NCBI GenBank assembly: GCA_026421185.1
Contig: JAPKCH010000002.1
Coordinates: 39,977-103,976, forward strand
Length of the DNA: 64,000 nt
Direction: 5' to 3'
DNA from: Dehalococcoidia bacterium
Lineage (GTDB): Bacteria; Chloroflexota; Dehalococcoidia; Lucifugimonadales; Lucifugimonadaceae
A program made the position numbers and the translations under genes. The notes beneath the pieces were generated by a model, which saw only the letters and a program-made list of their open reading frames with translations, was not told where the DNA came from and ran no database searches. This document shows, piece after piece, positions 53,232 to 62,709 of the stretch (position 1 is its first letter; every line of letters starts with the position of its first letter).

Positions 53232-54081
53232 CCGCCTGGATCTATGGACTGATTTTTTGAACGATAAAACTCAAAACCAACTTGACCTTCAACTGATTCT
53301 TAGCGCTGCCGATTCGGCTGCGGAATCGGCTAGCGAAGTATTAATGGCGCGATTCAGGCCAGATGCTAACGAAGCTCTCGACACGTTCTACAAGACGCCG
53401 AATGCGCTTGTGACGGATGCTGATTTAGCGAGCGACAGAGCGATTACTGAAGCGTTGCAGGCATCCGGTGCGCCGGGCCGAATTCTTTCTGAAGAAAGCG
53501 AAACGAAGCTTTCTGATGATGACACGCTTACGTGGCTCGTTGATCCGCTATGTGGCACCGTTCCGTTCAGCACTGGTATGGATCACTGGGGTGTTAATAT
53601 CGCCCTTCGTCAAGGCGGTGATTTGATCGCAGCGTCGTTGCCATTGCCTTCACTTGGCGAGCGCTTGTCGGCGACTAAAGGCGGAGGAGTGATGCGTAAC
53701 CGAAAGCCGTTTACAGCATCATCCCCACGTTCAAAGTTGTCTGAATCGACGGTTGGGCTTGAAGTTGACGGCCCTGAAGAGTGGCGACAACGACTATCAG
53801 GCGATCTCGGGTGGATCCCCTCGGTAAGTCAAATCAACACGTTTGCTTCTGCAGCGTATCCGATAGCGCTTGTTTGCTTGGGCCGAATGCCTGCAGGTGT
53901 GTTCTACGGAATCGAGCCGATGCACTTCGCAGCAGGCGCAATGATTGCTAGCGAGCTAGGCATTCTCGTAACGGACGATCAATGTGAGCCGATCGATTGG
54001 TCAAAGGATGACGAACTATCGGTAGTCGTGATCGGCTGGCCAGAGATTCACTCGCAGTTGATGGACGTCATGAACCGTTAA
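53224..54081 (+). CDS. Inositol monophosphatase-like protein with altered metal site
   Basis: A 285-residue member of the Mg-dependent IMPase/fructose-bisphosphatase superfamily. It keeps ALVTDADLASDRAI, ILSEES (Glu90/Glu91) and LVDP (Asp107), but the motif normally DPLDGTxNF reads DPLCGTVPF, so the metal- and water-binding Asp is Cys110. The C-terminal WDxAAG motif reads MHFAAG (His234 for Asp). Two of the normal metal ligands are therefore changed; the protein may bind without catalysing or use another mechanism. TTG 53224 overlaps the C69 gene by eight bases. Confidence 0.83.
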   Translation: MDNRLDLWTDFLNDKTQNQLDLQLILSAADSAAESASEVLMARFRPDANEALDTFYKTPNALVTDADLASDRAITEALQASGAPGRILSEESETKLSDDDTLTWLVDPLCGTVPFSTGMDHWGVNIALRQGGDLIAASLPLPSLGERLSATKGGGVMRNRKPFTASSPRSKLSESTVGLEVDGPEEWRQRLSGDLGWIPSVSQINTFASAAYPIALVCLGRMPAGVFYGIEPMHFAAGAMIASELGILVTDDQCEPIDWSKDDELSVVVIGWPEIHSQLMDVMNR

Positions 54082-54102
54082 AGCGGCGTACACGGGTGCC
54101 AA

Positions 54103-54370
54103 CTACACTTTTTGAGCGTAGATCTTCAGATCGGAAGCGTTGAATACGGCTGATTCGAGGAACTTCGAGTCTCGATCGTCTTCAGCAACGAATCATCCTC
54201 ACGACGGTTACTGCATCCAGTCGAGTTCGATGATCGAAAGAAGCGGCTCATAAGTGTCCCATGTTACTGATCTATCACCGCGCTAGATGCTTGAGCTGGG
54301 TAATCGCACCGCATCTGTATTTGTCTGCGTGATTGGACGAATGTTGATATTAGAGGGTTCTGGCAACTAA
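54103..54370 (-). pseudogene. Decayed gene remnant, family unknown
   Basis: One minus-strand frame shows protein-like stretches broken by several stops: RGDRSVTWDTYEPLLSIIEL then, after TAA, TGA and TGA, DDRDSKFLESAVFNASDLKI...AQKV ending at TAG 54103-54105. An upstream TAG also interrupts it. The frame staying constant suggests a gene inactivated by point mutations. It occupies most of the 460-bp gap between the IMPase-like and VOC genes. Confidence 0.35.
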
Positions 54371-54541
54371 CTTTCCGTTCGTTATGATCGTGCTTTTGCG
54401 CAGTATAGCGGAGGGCCGGGTAAAGCCAATTATGTGCGTCTAGAAATCGTTTGACGAGGGCGGCCTTTGAACGTAGCCTCGGCATGCGCTTTTCCAATAT
54501 TTGATTCGCGAACATCTACGAATACCCAGATCGAGAAAATA

Positions 54542-54931
54542 ATGCCGTTCAACGTAAATCATATTCACCTGAAGTCCAGTGACCCAAAGAAGACAGCCGA
54601 TTGGTTCGTCGAGGCTTTCAATGTCGAGATAATGTCTGACAATGTTCGGCCAGTTGGCGACCGGTTCATCATCACGAAGACCGAGGGTGGTCTTGCGATC
54701 AATATTTCTTCCGAGCGAACCGGTGAGACTCTGGGACCTGCCGACGGTAACCCGCACTACGGTCTAGAGCACTTTGGATTCGACACTGACGACATGGACG
54801 CCGACATCGCTCGATTGGTCGCCCTGGGCGCCGAGCACAAGGAAGGCCCTATCAACAACGGCGGCGGAGTATCGATTGCATTCATCGCGGCTCCCGGCGA
54901 TATCCGAATCGAACTAATCCACCGAGCCTAA
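54542..54931 (+). CDS. VOC-superfamily (glyoxalase/dioxygenase-like) protein
   Basis: A 129-residue protein with two beta-alpha-beta-beta-beta units of the vicinal oxygen chelate fold. MPFNVNHIHLKSSDPKKTAD gives the first metal-type His; HYGLEHFGFDTDDMDADI gives another His after the first half; IELIHRA ends it with Glu. The pattern H-H-E fits a metal-dependent dioxygenase, lyase or glyoxalase. The substrate is unknown. The start ATG 54542 is supported by the family N-terminus; the frame is open further upstream. Confidence 0.87.
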   Translation: MPFNVNHIHLKSSDPKKTADWFVEAFNVEIMSDNVRPVGDRFIITKTEGGLAINISSERTGETLGPADGNPHYGLEHFGFDTDDMDADIARLVALGAEHKEGPINNGGGVSIAFIAAPGDIRIELIHRA

Positions 54932-55121
54932 CGAGTTAGTATTTCTGCGACATTGATCGATTTTGACTGAAGTGCGGAGATAGCTCTGAGGAATAATTGG
55001 GCTGAAAGTTCAATCTGAATAACCCACACTGCGAACAGTAATGGGGTATCGACGGCGAATCCGAATCCGGTAAATACCGAAGTCGATTGGCGCGTTGTCT
55101 CAGGTGGTTTGGTGCTATTGG

Positions 55122-56726
55122 CTACGGAATAGCGTATCCGGATAGAACGCCCGTTACGGCTTCGTTTTCTACGGCAAGTTTTCCGTTTACGAGAACGTAT
55201 GGCACGCCTTCCGGGTGAACAGCAGGATCTTCGAACGATGATCGGTCGTTTATCTTCTGCTCATCGAATATCACCAGATCGGCAAATTTCCCATTGGTGA
55301 TTACTCCGCGATCTGTAAGACCGAAGCGTTCGGCAGGGTTCTGTGTCATTCGCTGAACCACTTGTTCAACAGGGTAGTTGTACCTTCGGCGCAGCCTGCC
55401 GACCAATCGAACGAAGCAGCCATAGGCACGTGGGTGTGGCATTCCGCCAACTGGTATGGAGTCGGAGCCAACCATGTAATCAGGTCGAGCCATAAGTTGC
55501 ATTATGTCTTCTTCAACCTGGCGCCACTGTCTGACGTTCCCTGGGGGAGCTACGCGCATTCCACATGCAAGCGAGGTTTCGGCCATCATTCGGGTCATCA
55601 TCTCTTCGATGCTCACGCCCCATTCTTTGGCAACATCCTCGAAGAGCCAGCCTTCGAACTTAGAATTGCCGCCCTCGCCAATGTGCGTCCAAACACAACC
55701 TTTGGGGGCTGTATACGAAATTTCACTCATTCGAGAGATAAGTTCAGCACGTTTGTCTTCGTCGTTGAGGGTTGCCAGCATCGCTTCAGGACCGGCCTCC
55801 TGGAAGTAGCCCGGGAAGAACGCTTGTGGGAACGACGACCCGACAGGATAAGGATAGGTTTCGAGCGTGATATCGACACCCTCTGCCTTCGCCTTGTCGA
55901 TCGGCTCCATTATCTTGTCGATTTGTCCGGCTGAATCGATGGAGGTGCGGTAGTGCTCGAAGTGGAGCTTGGTTCCTGTTCTTCTGGCGACCTCGATTGC
56001 TTCTGGCACGCCCCCGCCTTCGAATGCGCGATCACCCTCGCGGTCTCGAAGGTGAATCGACATTGGTCGGTCGAAGTCACGAACGACTTCCATTAGAGCG
56101 CACAGCTCTTCGGTGTCGGACCAGCTGTTTGGGTAGTACGACAGGCCTGTGGAGAATCCAACTGCGCCCTGTTCTAGAGATTCTCGGAGTAAGCCCCTGG
56201 CTGTATCCAGCTTGCTGCCGCTAAGTGGAACATCGTTCATGCCTGCTGCTTCGAGCCTAATCGGCCCATGTCCGGCGAAAGTAGCTACGTTGCACGATGT
56301 TTTGCCGTGATAATTCTTTCGAGATGCCTCAATCGAAGACATATCTAAGCCTTCAGGTGCCCATCCAAGAATTCCTGACAAGTACCAGCGGTACATTTCG
56401 TAATTTTTGGATGAAAGAGGGGCGAGGCTAAGACCGTCGGGAGAAATAATCTCGGTCGTGACGCCCTGCATGATGCCGCTGGCGTGTTGGCCGTCGTTTA
56501 GTAACGCAGCGTCGGCGTGAGAATGAACATCGATAAATCCGGGTGAAATGTGAAGTCCGGTGGCGTCGATCACCTTGCTGGATTCACTGGCAGAAGCAGG
56601 GATGTAACCAACAGTTGTGATTCGATCACTAGTTATGCCGATATCGGCCTTCACGGGCGGTGTGCCTGTGCCATCGACAACAGTGCCTCCGCGAATTACT
56701 ACATCGAGTGCCAAGTTTTTCTCCAA
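55122..56726 (-). CDS. D-aminoacylase/N-acyl-amino-acid deacylase-like amidohydrolase
   Basis: A 534-residue amidohydrolase of the D-aminoacylase group. It has DVVIRGGTVVDGTGTPPVKA, the metal motif ISPGFIDVHSHADAAL, HASGIMQGVTTEIISPDG, the GFSTGLSYYP block, KLHFEHYRTS, and a C-terminal end typical of the family (PAERFGLTDRGVITNGKFAD, then DLVIFDEQKI). Members deacylate N-acyl-D-amino acids or cleave related amides with zinc. A cytoplasmic protein; there is no signal peptide. It is monocistronic. Confidence 0.9.
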   Translation of the reverse strand: MEKNLALDVVIRGGTVVDGTGTPPVKADIGITSDRITTVGYIPASASESSKVIDATGLHISPGFIDVHSHADAALLNDGQHASGIMQGVTTEIISPDGLSLAPLSSKNYEMYRWYLSGILGWAPEGLDMSSIEASRKNYHGKTSCNVATFAGHGPIRLEAAGMNDVPLSGSKLDTARGLLRESLEQGAVGFSTGLSYYPNSWSDTEELCALMEVVRDFDRPMSIHLRDREGDRAFEGGGVPEAIEVARRTGTKLHFEHYRTSIDSAGQIDKIMEPIDKAKAEGVDITLETYPYPVGSSFPQAFFPGYFQEAGPEAMLATLNDEDKRAELISRMSEISYTAPKGCVWTHIGEGGNSKFEGWLFEDVAKEWGVSIEEMMTRMMAETSLACGMRVAPPGNVRQWRQVEEDIMQLMARPDYMVGSDSIPVGGMPHPRAYGCFVRLVGRLRRRYNYPVEQVVQRMTQNPAERFGLTDRGVITNGKFADLVIFDEQKINDRSSFEDPAVHPEGVPYVLVNGKLAVENEAVTGVLSGYAIP

Positions 56727-56905
56727 TGACCATTGAGAAGCGAAATTGCTATGCCGAACCCTGGCAGGTTACGCCGCAACCAAGCAATGGTCGAGAGGTT
56801 GTTGAAGAATCATTTGGTGAATCCGGCACACATTAAGAACAAATCTGGAACAATGACCTCGCTCAGTTCGCAAATACTTTCACACGAATTACATAAGCGA
56901 AATTA

Positions 56906-57173
56906 ATGGGCAGATTTGTCGGCCGGGGAGTAATTGTTACTGGTGGAGCGCTCTGTATTGGTGGCTAGTGTGCTCGGCGAATCGCCGCCGATGGCGGAAG
57001 TCTGTTGATCCTCGACGTGAACGAAGCAGCCGGAGCGAACTTGTCAAAGAGATTCTGCATGCGGCAAAGCCGAGTTAATGGTTGGCTACGAGGGGCACCG
57101 AGGCAGGATCAACTATCTTGTGATAGATCTCAGTATTCAGCGCAGCGGATTCGGTGGGCTACTGACGAATAGG
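56906..57173 (+). pseudogene. Short-chain dehydrogenase (SDR) remnant
   Basis: From ATG 56906 the frame reads MGRFVGRGVIVTGGALCIGG, the Rossmann TGxxxGIG start of an SDR. TAG at 56966-56968 interrupts it, and CARRIAADGGSLLILDVNEA then continues the expected second strand with the cofactor-specifying Asp. Homology fades after about residue 50 and no catalytic YxxxK is present. This is a truncated, nonsense-mutated relic. The rest of the 580-bp gap to 57307 shows no gene. Confidence 0.75.
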
Positions 57174-57307
57174 GCATAAAAAATTGCGGTATTTGGACTG
57201 TGTGCAGATTAAGCTACAGGTGCGATCGAGTAACGAGCAATTGCATGATTTTACAGTTTGATGGGTTTTTCAGTAGACTACGTCACATCGATGGGCAATC
57301 TACTTCC

Positions 57308-58093
57308 ATGACAAAAGTAATCGAGCTGTACCGGCACCCTGTGAAATCGTTCACTCCTGAACGGCTTGATCAATTGTTGGTAAAAGACGGAAAAATCCAG
57401 GGTGATCGTGTGCTTGGATTTCGGTTTGCCGATCAGGGCGGTCCCAATGACTGGGCATGGCGTCGGAAGATCAATTTCGTTGCCCTATCGAACACGCCAG
57501 GAATCCCACGAATCGATCTAGATTTCAACGATGAGTCGCGAGTTCTAACACTGAATCACGTGGGCGGAATTTTAGCTTCTGGTTCGATCGATTCCAGTGA
57601 AGATCGAACTCGCCTGAGCAAGATTCTCGCTGAGTTTGTGACTGACTTAAAAATCAATCCGCTCGCAGGGCATCCAGAACGGGTTCCATTGAATTTGATA
57701 GGTGATGGTCGACAAGGCTTATTTCACGATTTCGAAGATGGTGGAGTAACGCTGTTCAGTGCAGAATCGTTGAAGGCTCTTGAGTCGCAGATGGGCACTG
57801 CAGTCGACGGGCGAAGATTTCGTACGAATGTAATTATCGAGGGTGTTGAAGCGTGGGAAGAGCTGGGGTGGACCGGTCAGATTTCGATTGATGACAGTGT
57901 TTACAAGGTGAATCGATTGGTTCCCAGGTGCTTGGCTACTCACGCTAACCCTGCGAATGGCGAGCGCGATCACGACATCATGAAGAGCCTCATAGCCGCC
58001 AACGGATACAAGGAACCAACGTTCGCAATTCAGCTCACTCCACTGGACAACGAGGCGGTTATTCGTGTTGGCGATTCGGTAACAGTTGGATAA
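57308..58093 (+). CDS. MOSC-domain protein
   Basis: A 261-residue protein with a MOSC beta-barrel N-terminal part, MTKVIELYRHPVKSFTPERL, and the C-terminal MOSC core. The core's VNRLVPRCLATHANPANGER carries the conserved Cys that binds molybdenum cofactor in related proteins. MOSC enzymes act as sulfur carriers to, or reductases with, molybdenum cofactor (YcbX or mARC-like). ATG 57308 is chosen because the domain begins there; the frame is open 36 codons upstream. Confidence 0.88.
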   Translation: MTKVIELYRHPVKSFTPERLDQLLVKDGKIQGDRVLGFRFADQGGPNDWAWRRKINFVALSNTPGIPRIDLDFNDESRVLTLNHVGGILASGSIDSSEDRTRLSKILAEFVTDLKINPLAGHPERVPLNLIGDGRQGLFHDFEDGGVTLFSAESLKALESQMGTAVDGRRFRTNVIIEGVEAWEELGWTGQISIDDSVYKVNRLVPRCLATHANPANGERDHDIMKSLIAANGYKEPTFAIQLTPLDNEAVIRVGDSVTVG

Positions 58094-58104
58094 TCTGAAC
58101 TGCT

Positions 58105-58461
58105 ATGAGCACTAGCGTTCGAGATCTAATAATTACCGGCTGGGTGATTATCTTTGCCGTGACAGTCGGCGTAATCGCATTCCACCCGTCGGTCAAAGAG
58201 GAAGGTATTGCATCAATACTGCTAATTTCGGGATTCTCTTTTATAGCGATGATGGCGGGAATATTGATAGCCCGGTTTACGGAATTGCTGGGTCGATCAT
58301 CTGCTCGAATCAGAATGGTCGCGCTCGGATTATTTATCGTTTTTATGTTGCCGCTGATACCGGTTGCACTAGCTACGTTCGGTATGCCGTGGGGAGCGAT
58401 GGTCCTCGTCACGTTGGTATACGTGCGCTGGAAATGGGCGCTCATAGCGTCAGTAAACTAA
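58105..58461 (+). CDS. Small membrane protein of unknown function
   Basis: A 118-residue protein with three or four hydrophobic helices: LIITGWVIIFAVTVGVIAF near 8-26, ILLISGFSFIAMMAGILIA near 38-56, MVALGLFIVFMLPLIPVAL near 71-89 and a short one near the end. It starts 11 bases after the MOSC stop, so the pair is likely co-transcribed. No family is recognised. Confidence 0.75.
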   Translation: MSTSVRDLIITGWVIIFAVTVGVIAFHPSVKEEGIASILLISGFSFIAMMAGILIARFTELLGRSSARIRMVALGLFIVFMLPLIPVALATFGMPWGAMVLVTLVYVRWKWALIASVN

Positions 58462-58608
58462 CAGTTCGAACACTCGATATACGCCAATCACTCGAAACGA
58501 TTGATAAAATTCGACACTCGCCAGGTGTGACTAGCGCATGTAAGCGAGATAAGTTGGTTTGATCGCTTACTCAACCGGGGCGTTTACGAATAAGCACGGA
58601 TACGAATT

Positions 58609-61080
58609 TTGACTACAACGGGTAACGATTTCGACCACTACACACCAGCCGATATCGAAAAAAAATGGCAGGTGAAGTGGGAAGCCGACGGCATATATAA
58701 TGCCGTCGACCACGTAGAAGGCAAAGAAAACTTCTTTGAGCTAGTGATGTTCCCGTACCCGTCGGGCGAACTTCACATGGGACATTGGTTCCAGTACAGC
58801 GGTTCGGATACTCAGGCTCGATTCAAGCGAATGCAGGGCTACAACGTAATGCATCCGCAGGGCTTCGATTCGTTTGGGCTTCCCGCCGAGAACGCCGCCA
58901 TCGAACGTGGCGCTGATCCTCGCGAGTGGACCTACTCGAATATAGACAACGCTCGTCGACAGTTCCGAGAGATGGGTGGATCGTACGACTGGAAACGTGA
59001 GCTCGTCACTTCCGATCCCGAGTACTACAAGTGGAACCAGTACTTTTTCTTAAAATTTCTGGAAAACGGACTTGCCTACAGAAAATACGGACCCGTTAAC
59101 TGGTGCCCAAAGGATCAGACCACTCTCGCTAATGAACAGGTGAAAGACGGGGCCTGTGAACGTTGCGGCACGGATGTTGTAAAGCGCTCAATGCCGCAGT
59201 GGTACTTTGCGATTACAAAATATGCAGATGAACTTCTTAAAATGGACCAGCTAGATTGGCCAGAGAAGATCAAAACAATGCAGCGGAACTGGATAGGGCG
59301 TTCAACTGGAACGACGATAGGTTTTGACGTGAGCGAGTTCGCGCTCGGCGAAAAGATCGAAACATTCACGACTCGAATCGACACCGTTTACGGTGTGACA
59401 TTCGTTGTTCTTGCGCCTGAGCACCCGCTTGTAGAAAAGCTTACTCAGCCTTCGCATAAAACAGCTGTTGATGAATATATTGCGAAGGCAAGTCGACAAA
59501 CAGAAATTGATCGAACATCGACCGAGCGTGAAAAGACCGGTGTTGAAATCGGTGCTTACTGCATCAATCCTTTGAACGGCGAACGAGTTCCTGTTCTGAT
59601 TGGGGATTACGTGCTTGCGAGCTACGGAACTGGAGCAGTGATGGGCGTTCCCGCTCACGACCATCGTGATTTTGTATTTGCGAAGAAGTATGGGCTAGAA
59701 ATTCGCGTCGTTGTTGCTCCGCCAAACTGGGACGGCGGAGAGTTAGAAAAAGCGTGGATTCCGGTAGGAACTCAGGTGAATTCAGGCGAATTCGATGGCA
59801 TGGCGAGCACCGACGGGAAGGAAGCTATCGCCGACAAGATCGAAGCTGAAAAGATCGGCACACGAACGACAACGTTCCATCTTCGCGACTGGCTTATATC
59901 AAGGCAGCGTTATTGGGGTACGCCGATTCCGATCATCTATTGCGATGATTGCGGAACTGTGCCGGTTCCAGAAAAAGATCTTCCAGTACTGCTTCCAGGC
60001 AGCGTTACTTTTGACGCCGATGGAAAGTCGCCGCTTACAAAAGATCCTAATTTCCTCAACACAACCTGTCCTGATTGCGGAAAGGCAGCAACACGTGAAA
60101 CCGATACTTTGGACACGTTCGTGTGCTCATCTTGGTATCATCTGCGATTCGCAAGTCCGAACCTAGGCAAAGATCCGTTCGACAATGAAAAGCTACGGGT
60201 ATGGGCTCCTGTTCGGTCGTACACGGGTGGATCAGAGCACGCAGTAATGCACCTGCTCTACTCACGATTCTTCAATAAGGCGTTGCGTGATACCGGATTC
60301 GTTGATTTCGACGAGCCGTACACCAAACTAACTAACCAAGGAATGTTGATCAAAGACGGCGCCAAGATTTCTAAGCGCTCGAATCCTTTGCCACCCGACC
60401 CTGTAGTAAAAAAACACGGTGCCGACACTCTCAGGCTCTACCTGATGTTCTTAGGGCCGTGGGATCAGGGTGGTGATTGGTCGGATTCAGGTATCAACGG
60501 AATTACTCGCTGGTTGCGCCGTATCTGGGACGTTGCTCAGCGCGACGAATCAGCACTTGGAGATGGTGGCGACGCGGCCGGTGAACGTGATCTTGATCGA
60601 GCATCACATTCGACCACCAAGCGCGTGCTGGCCGATATGGATCAGTTCAAGTTCAATACATCTATCGCAGCATTGATGGAGTACACAACTGCGCTCAATC
60701 GTAGCTATGACGCAGGAAACGTTTCAGCAGATCATTGGCGTGCAGGTGTTGATCGTTTACTGCTTCACATTGCTCCACTGGCACCGCACATCGCAGAAGA
60801 GCTATGGGAGCGAACCGGGCATTCGGGAACGATTCATCTTCAATTGAACCCCAAGTTCGATGAAGCGCTGACTACCAGCGATACGATCACGCTTGCAGTG
60901 CAAGTTCATGGCAAGCTGCGTGATCAGATCGAGGTTGCTGCCGATATCGATAAGGACACTGCTATTGCTACGGCTAAAACTGCTGAAAACGTTGCTCGCC
61001 ACCTCGAAGGCATGACAATAGTGAAAGAGATTTACGTTCCGGGTCGACTCGTGAATATTGTCGTGAGGCCAGCAAATTGA
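58609..61080 (+). CDS. leuS: Leucyl-tRNA synthetase
   Basis: Charges tRNA-Leu. The 823-residue class I synthetase has the HIGH-type motif PYPSGELHMGHWFQYSGSD, the zinc-type pair CPKDQTTLANEQV...CERCGTDVV, the editing domain (about 225-420, with VYGVTFVVLAPEHPL and YGTGAVMGVPAHDHRD), the second zinc knuckle CDDCGTVP...CPDCGKAA, the KMSKS loop as GAKISKRSNPLPPD, and the anticodon-binding domain. The length is typical. The start is TTG 58609. No T-box or other leader is evident. Confidence 0.97.
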   Translation: MTTTGNDFDHYTPADIEKKWQVKWEADGIYNAVDHVEGKENFFELVMFPYPSGELHMGHWFQYSGSDTQARFKRMQGYNVMHPQGFDSFGLPAENAAIERGADPREWTYSNIDNARRQFREMGGSYDWKRELVTSDPEYYKWNQYFFLKFLENGLAYRKYGPVNWCPKDQTTLANEQVKDGACERCGTDVVKRSMPQWYFAITKYADELLKMDQLDWPEKIKTMQRNWIGRSTGTTIGFDVSEFALGEKIETFTTRIDTVYGVTFVVLAPEHPLVEKLTQPSHKTAVDEYIAKASRQTEIDRTSTEREKTGVEIGAYCINPLNGERVPVLIGDYVLASYGTGAVMGVPAHDHRDFVFAKKYGLEIRVVVAPPNWDGGELEKAWIPVGTQVNSGEFDGMASTDGKEAIADKIEAEKIGTRTTTFHLRDWLISRQRYWGTPIPIIYCDDCGTVPVPEKDLPVLLPGSVTFDADGKSPLTKDPNFLNTTCPDCGKAATRETDTLDTFVCSSWYHLRFASPNLGKDPFDNEKLRVWAPVRSYTGGSEHAVMHLLYSRFFNKALRDTGFVDFDEPYTKLTNQGMLIKDGAKISKRSNPLPPDPVVKKHGADTLRLYLMFLGPWDQGGDWSDSGINGITRWLRRIWDVAQRDESALGDGGDAAGERDLDRASHSTTKRVLADMDQFKFNTSIAALMEYTTALNRSYDAGNVSADHWRAGVDRLLLHIAPLAPHIAEELWERTGHSGTIHLQLNPKFDEALTTSDTITLAVQVHGKLRDQIEVAADIDKDTAIATAKTAENVARHLEGMTIVKEIYVPGRLVNIVVRPAN

Positions 61081-61315
61081 GCGACGACGAGAGCAAGCGC
61101 ACCTGCACTAAATGAAATCTAACTCGCGCCTCGATTTCAAAGTGGAACGAATCCGACTAGTAATTCGCAGCGAATCATTGGTGAAAGAAAGTCTTATTTA
61201 TGCTGATGCTATGCGACTTTAAATATCGATTACGCGGGGTAAGACACTCTTAATACAGGGTGATCTCGACGATTCATGTGCTTACGGGATGTTCTATGGA
61301 GGTGGCTGATGAGGC

Positions 61316-61453
61316 TACTGCACGCGCCAGTTGTCCGCAGTTCAGGAATATTTCCGACTTCTAACTCGTTGGGGTGTCAAAGTCATTGCCATAAGCGCCG
61401 ATTCCGAAGCAGTCGTTCGTAAAACCATTTCTAATGAAGGTTTTACGATTTAA
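61316..61453 (+). pseudogene. Peroxiredoxin (AhpC/TSA family) remnant
   Basis: One short frame reads YCTRQLSAVQEYFRLLTRWG and then VKVIAISADSEAVVRKTISN, ending TAA 61451-61453. This is the conserved core helix and strand that follow the active-site region of AhpC/Bcp-like peroxiredoxins. Upstream in the same frame there are stop codons and the peroxidatic Cys part is gone, as is the C-terminal half. It lies in the 491-bp gap between leuS and the lipoprotein gene. Confidence 0.65.
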
Positions 61454-61571
61454 CAATCTTCACATTTCCTAAACACGTACTAGATAGCATGATTAAATGA
61501 TCCGGTTGTGCGTTCGGGCAGAACGTCGTGATCGGATCACAATTTTAGAATAATTAGTCTAGATAGACAGT

Positions 61572-62582
61572 ATGCTAAGAATTTCAAGATCGACCCTGTT
61601 GGCGTCTATAGCGATCATGATCGCTATAGTTGCAGCTGCATGTGACACAGCGGCTGAGAAGCCAGCCGCGGAACCGCCTACTCCGATACCGACAGTTGTG
61701 TCGGAATCGTCTCAAACTTCAGATGATGAAGTCCCTGCCCAGAGTGAAGACAGGATTCGTGCACCGGGTGATCGAGGTGGTACTGGTTCAGCTAATATCG
61801 CCGATCTCGAAGTGCAGCAATGTCTCGCTGGCGAACTTGGCATCGACCTAAGTGCCAGTGATCTCGATTTAACTGTACTCAGGCAACTTGATCCGGTTGC
61901 TACTTCGGCTGCGTTTGTGGCATGTGGCGTAGAATTTGGACGCCCCGTCGGTGCAGGCGGAATCTTGGGCGGCGGCGGATTTATAGGTGGGGGTTTCGCA
62001 GATCCTGAAATTATCGAGTGCCTAATTGGTGAATTGGGTGAGGATGCGCTCGATAATCTTGGTCAGGGCAGCGGTCTCGGTCTCGAACCAGAGTCGTTGG
62101 CAGCATTTGAAGCGTGTGGCCTGAACTTCGGTGATGGTAGCAGCGGATTCCAGTTTGGTGGGCGTGACCGCACTTTCGGTGGCGGTCAGCGTGGCGCATT
62201 TGGAGGCGACGGATCGCTACAAGAGTGTCTGATTGTCGAACTCGGGGAAGAAGCGCTGAGCTTGCTCCGCAATCCAGACAGGACGCCTTCTGCTGAGCTT
62301 CAAACAGCGTTCGAAAAGTGTAATTCTGGTACTACAGTTCCCGTCGAAACAGATGGAGGAATTGATGATGGCGCAGGTCTGATCACGATCCCGTCTTCCG
62401 AAGAACCTGCTGCTACACAAATCCCCGTTAGCGAACTTACGATTGATCAGCTAACGTGTCTTTCAGGCGTACTAGATTCATCGGATCTTGCGAGTGCAGT
62501 GATAGCTACAAGCTCGGGCGATCTATCTGAGATTCCAGACGAAATCTTGGCAGCATTACAGACTTGTAGTGTTGGTTCGTAG
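61572..62582 (+). CDS. Lipoprotein with four Cys-paired repeats
   Basis: A 336-residue protein with a lipoprotein signal (LLASIAIMIAIVAAAC, lipidated Cys24) and a Pro/Thr/Ser/Glu-rich linker to about 75. Four repeats of roughly 35-45 residues follow, each beginning with a C-L-x-x-x-L pattern (QQCLAGELGIDLS; IIECLIGELGEDALDNL; LQECLIVELGEEALSLL; LTCLSGVLDSSDLA) and ending in a second Cys after an Ala-rich helix (AAFVACGVEF; LAAFEACGLNF; LQTAFEKCN; LAALQTCSV). This suggests one disulfide per repeat. Gly-rich spacers separate repeats 1-2 and 2-3. Surface-exposed, unknown function. Confidence 0.82.
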   Translation: MLRISRSTLLASIAIMIAIVAAACDTAAEKPAAEPPTPIPTVVSESSQTSDDEVPAQSEDRIRAPGDRGGTGSANIADLEVQQCLAGELGIDLSASDLDLTVLRQLDPVATSAAFVACGVEFGRPVGAGGILGGGGFIGGGFADPEIIECLIGELGEDALDNLGQGSGLGLEPESLAAFEACGLNFGDGSSGFQFGGRDRTFGGGQRGAFGGDGSLQECLIVELGEEALSLLRNPDRTPSAELQTAFEKCNSGTTVPVETDGGIDDGAGLITIPSSEEPAATQIPVSELTIDQLTCLSGVLDSSDLASAVIATSSGDLSEIPDEILAALQTCSVGS

Positions 62583-62709
62583 GCTTCGTTGCTAGTAAGT
62601 GCCCGTAAAATCGGCAAGTAAATTCGTTGAACTAGGGATGGCTCGCGACTAATATCCGCAGCAAACGTTCTGAGTGATTTCGGCTATATGAAACGAGGCG
62701 ACGACATTG

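Noticed and set aside
56906..57173. Functional SDR using TAG read-through
   Set aside because: Homology ends after about 50 residues and the catalytic Tyr/Lys part is missing.
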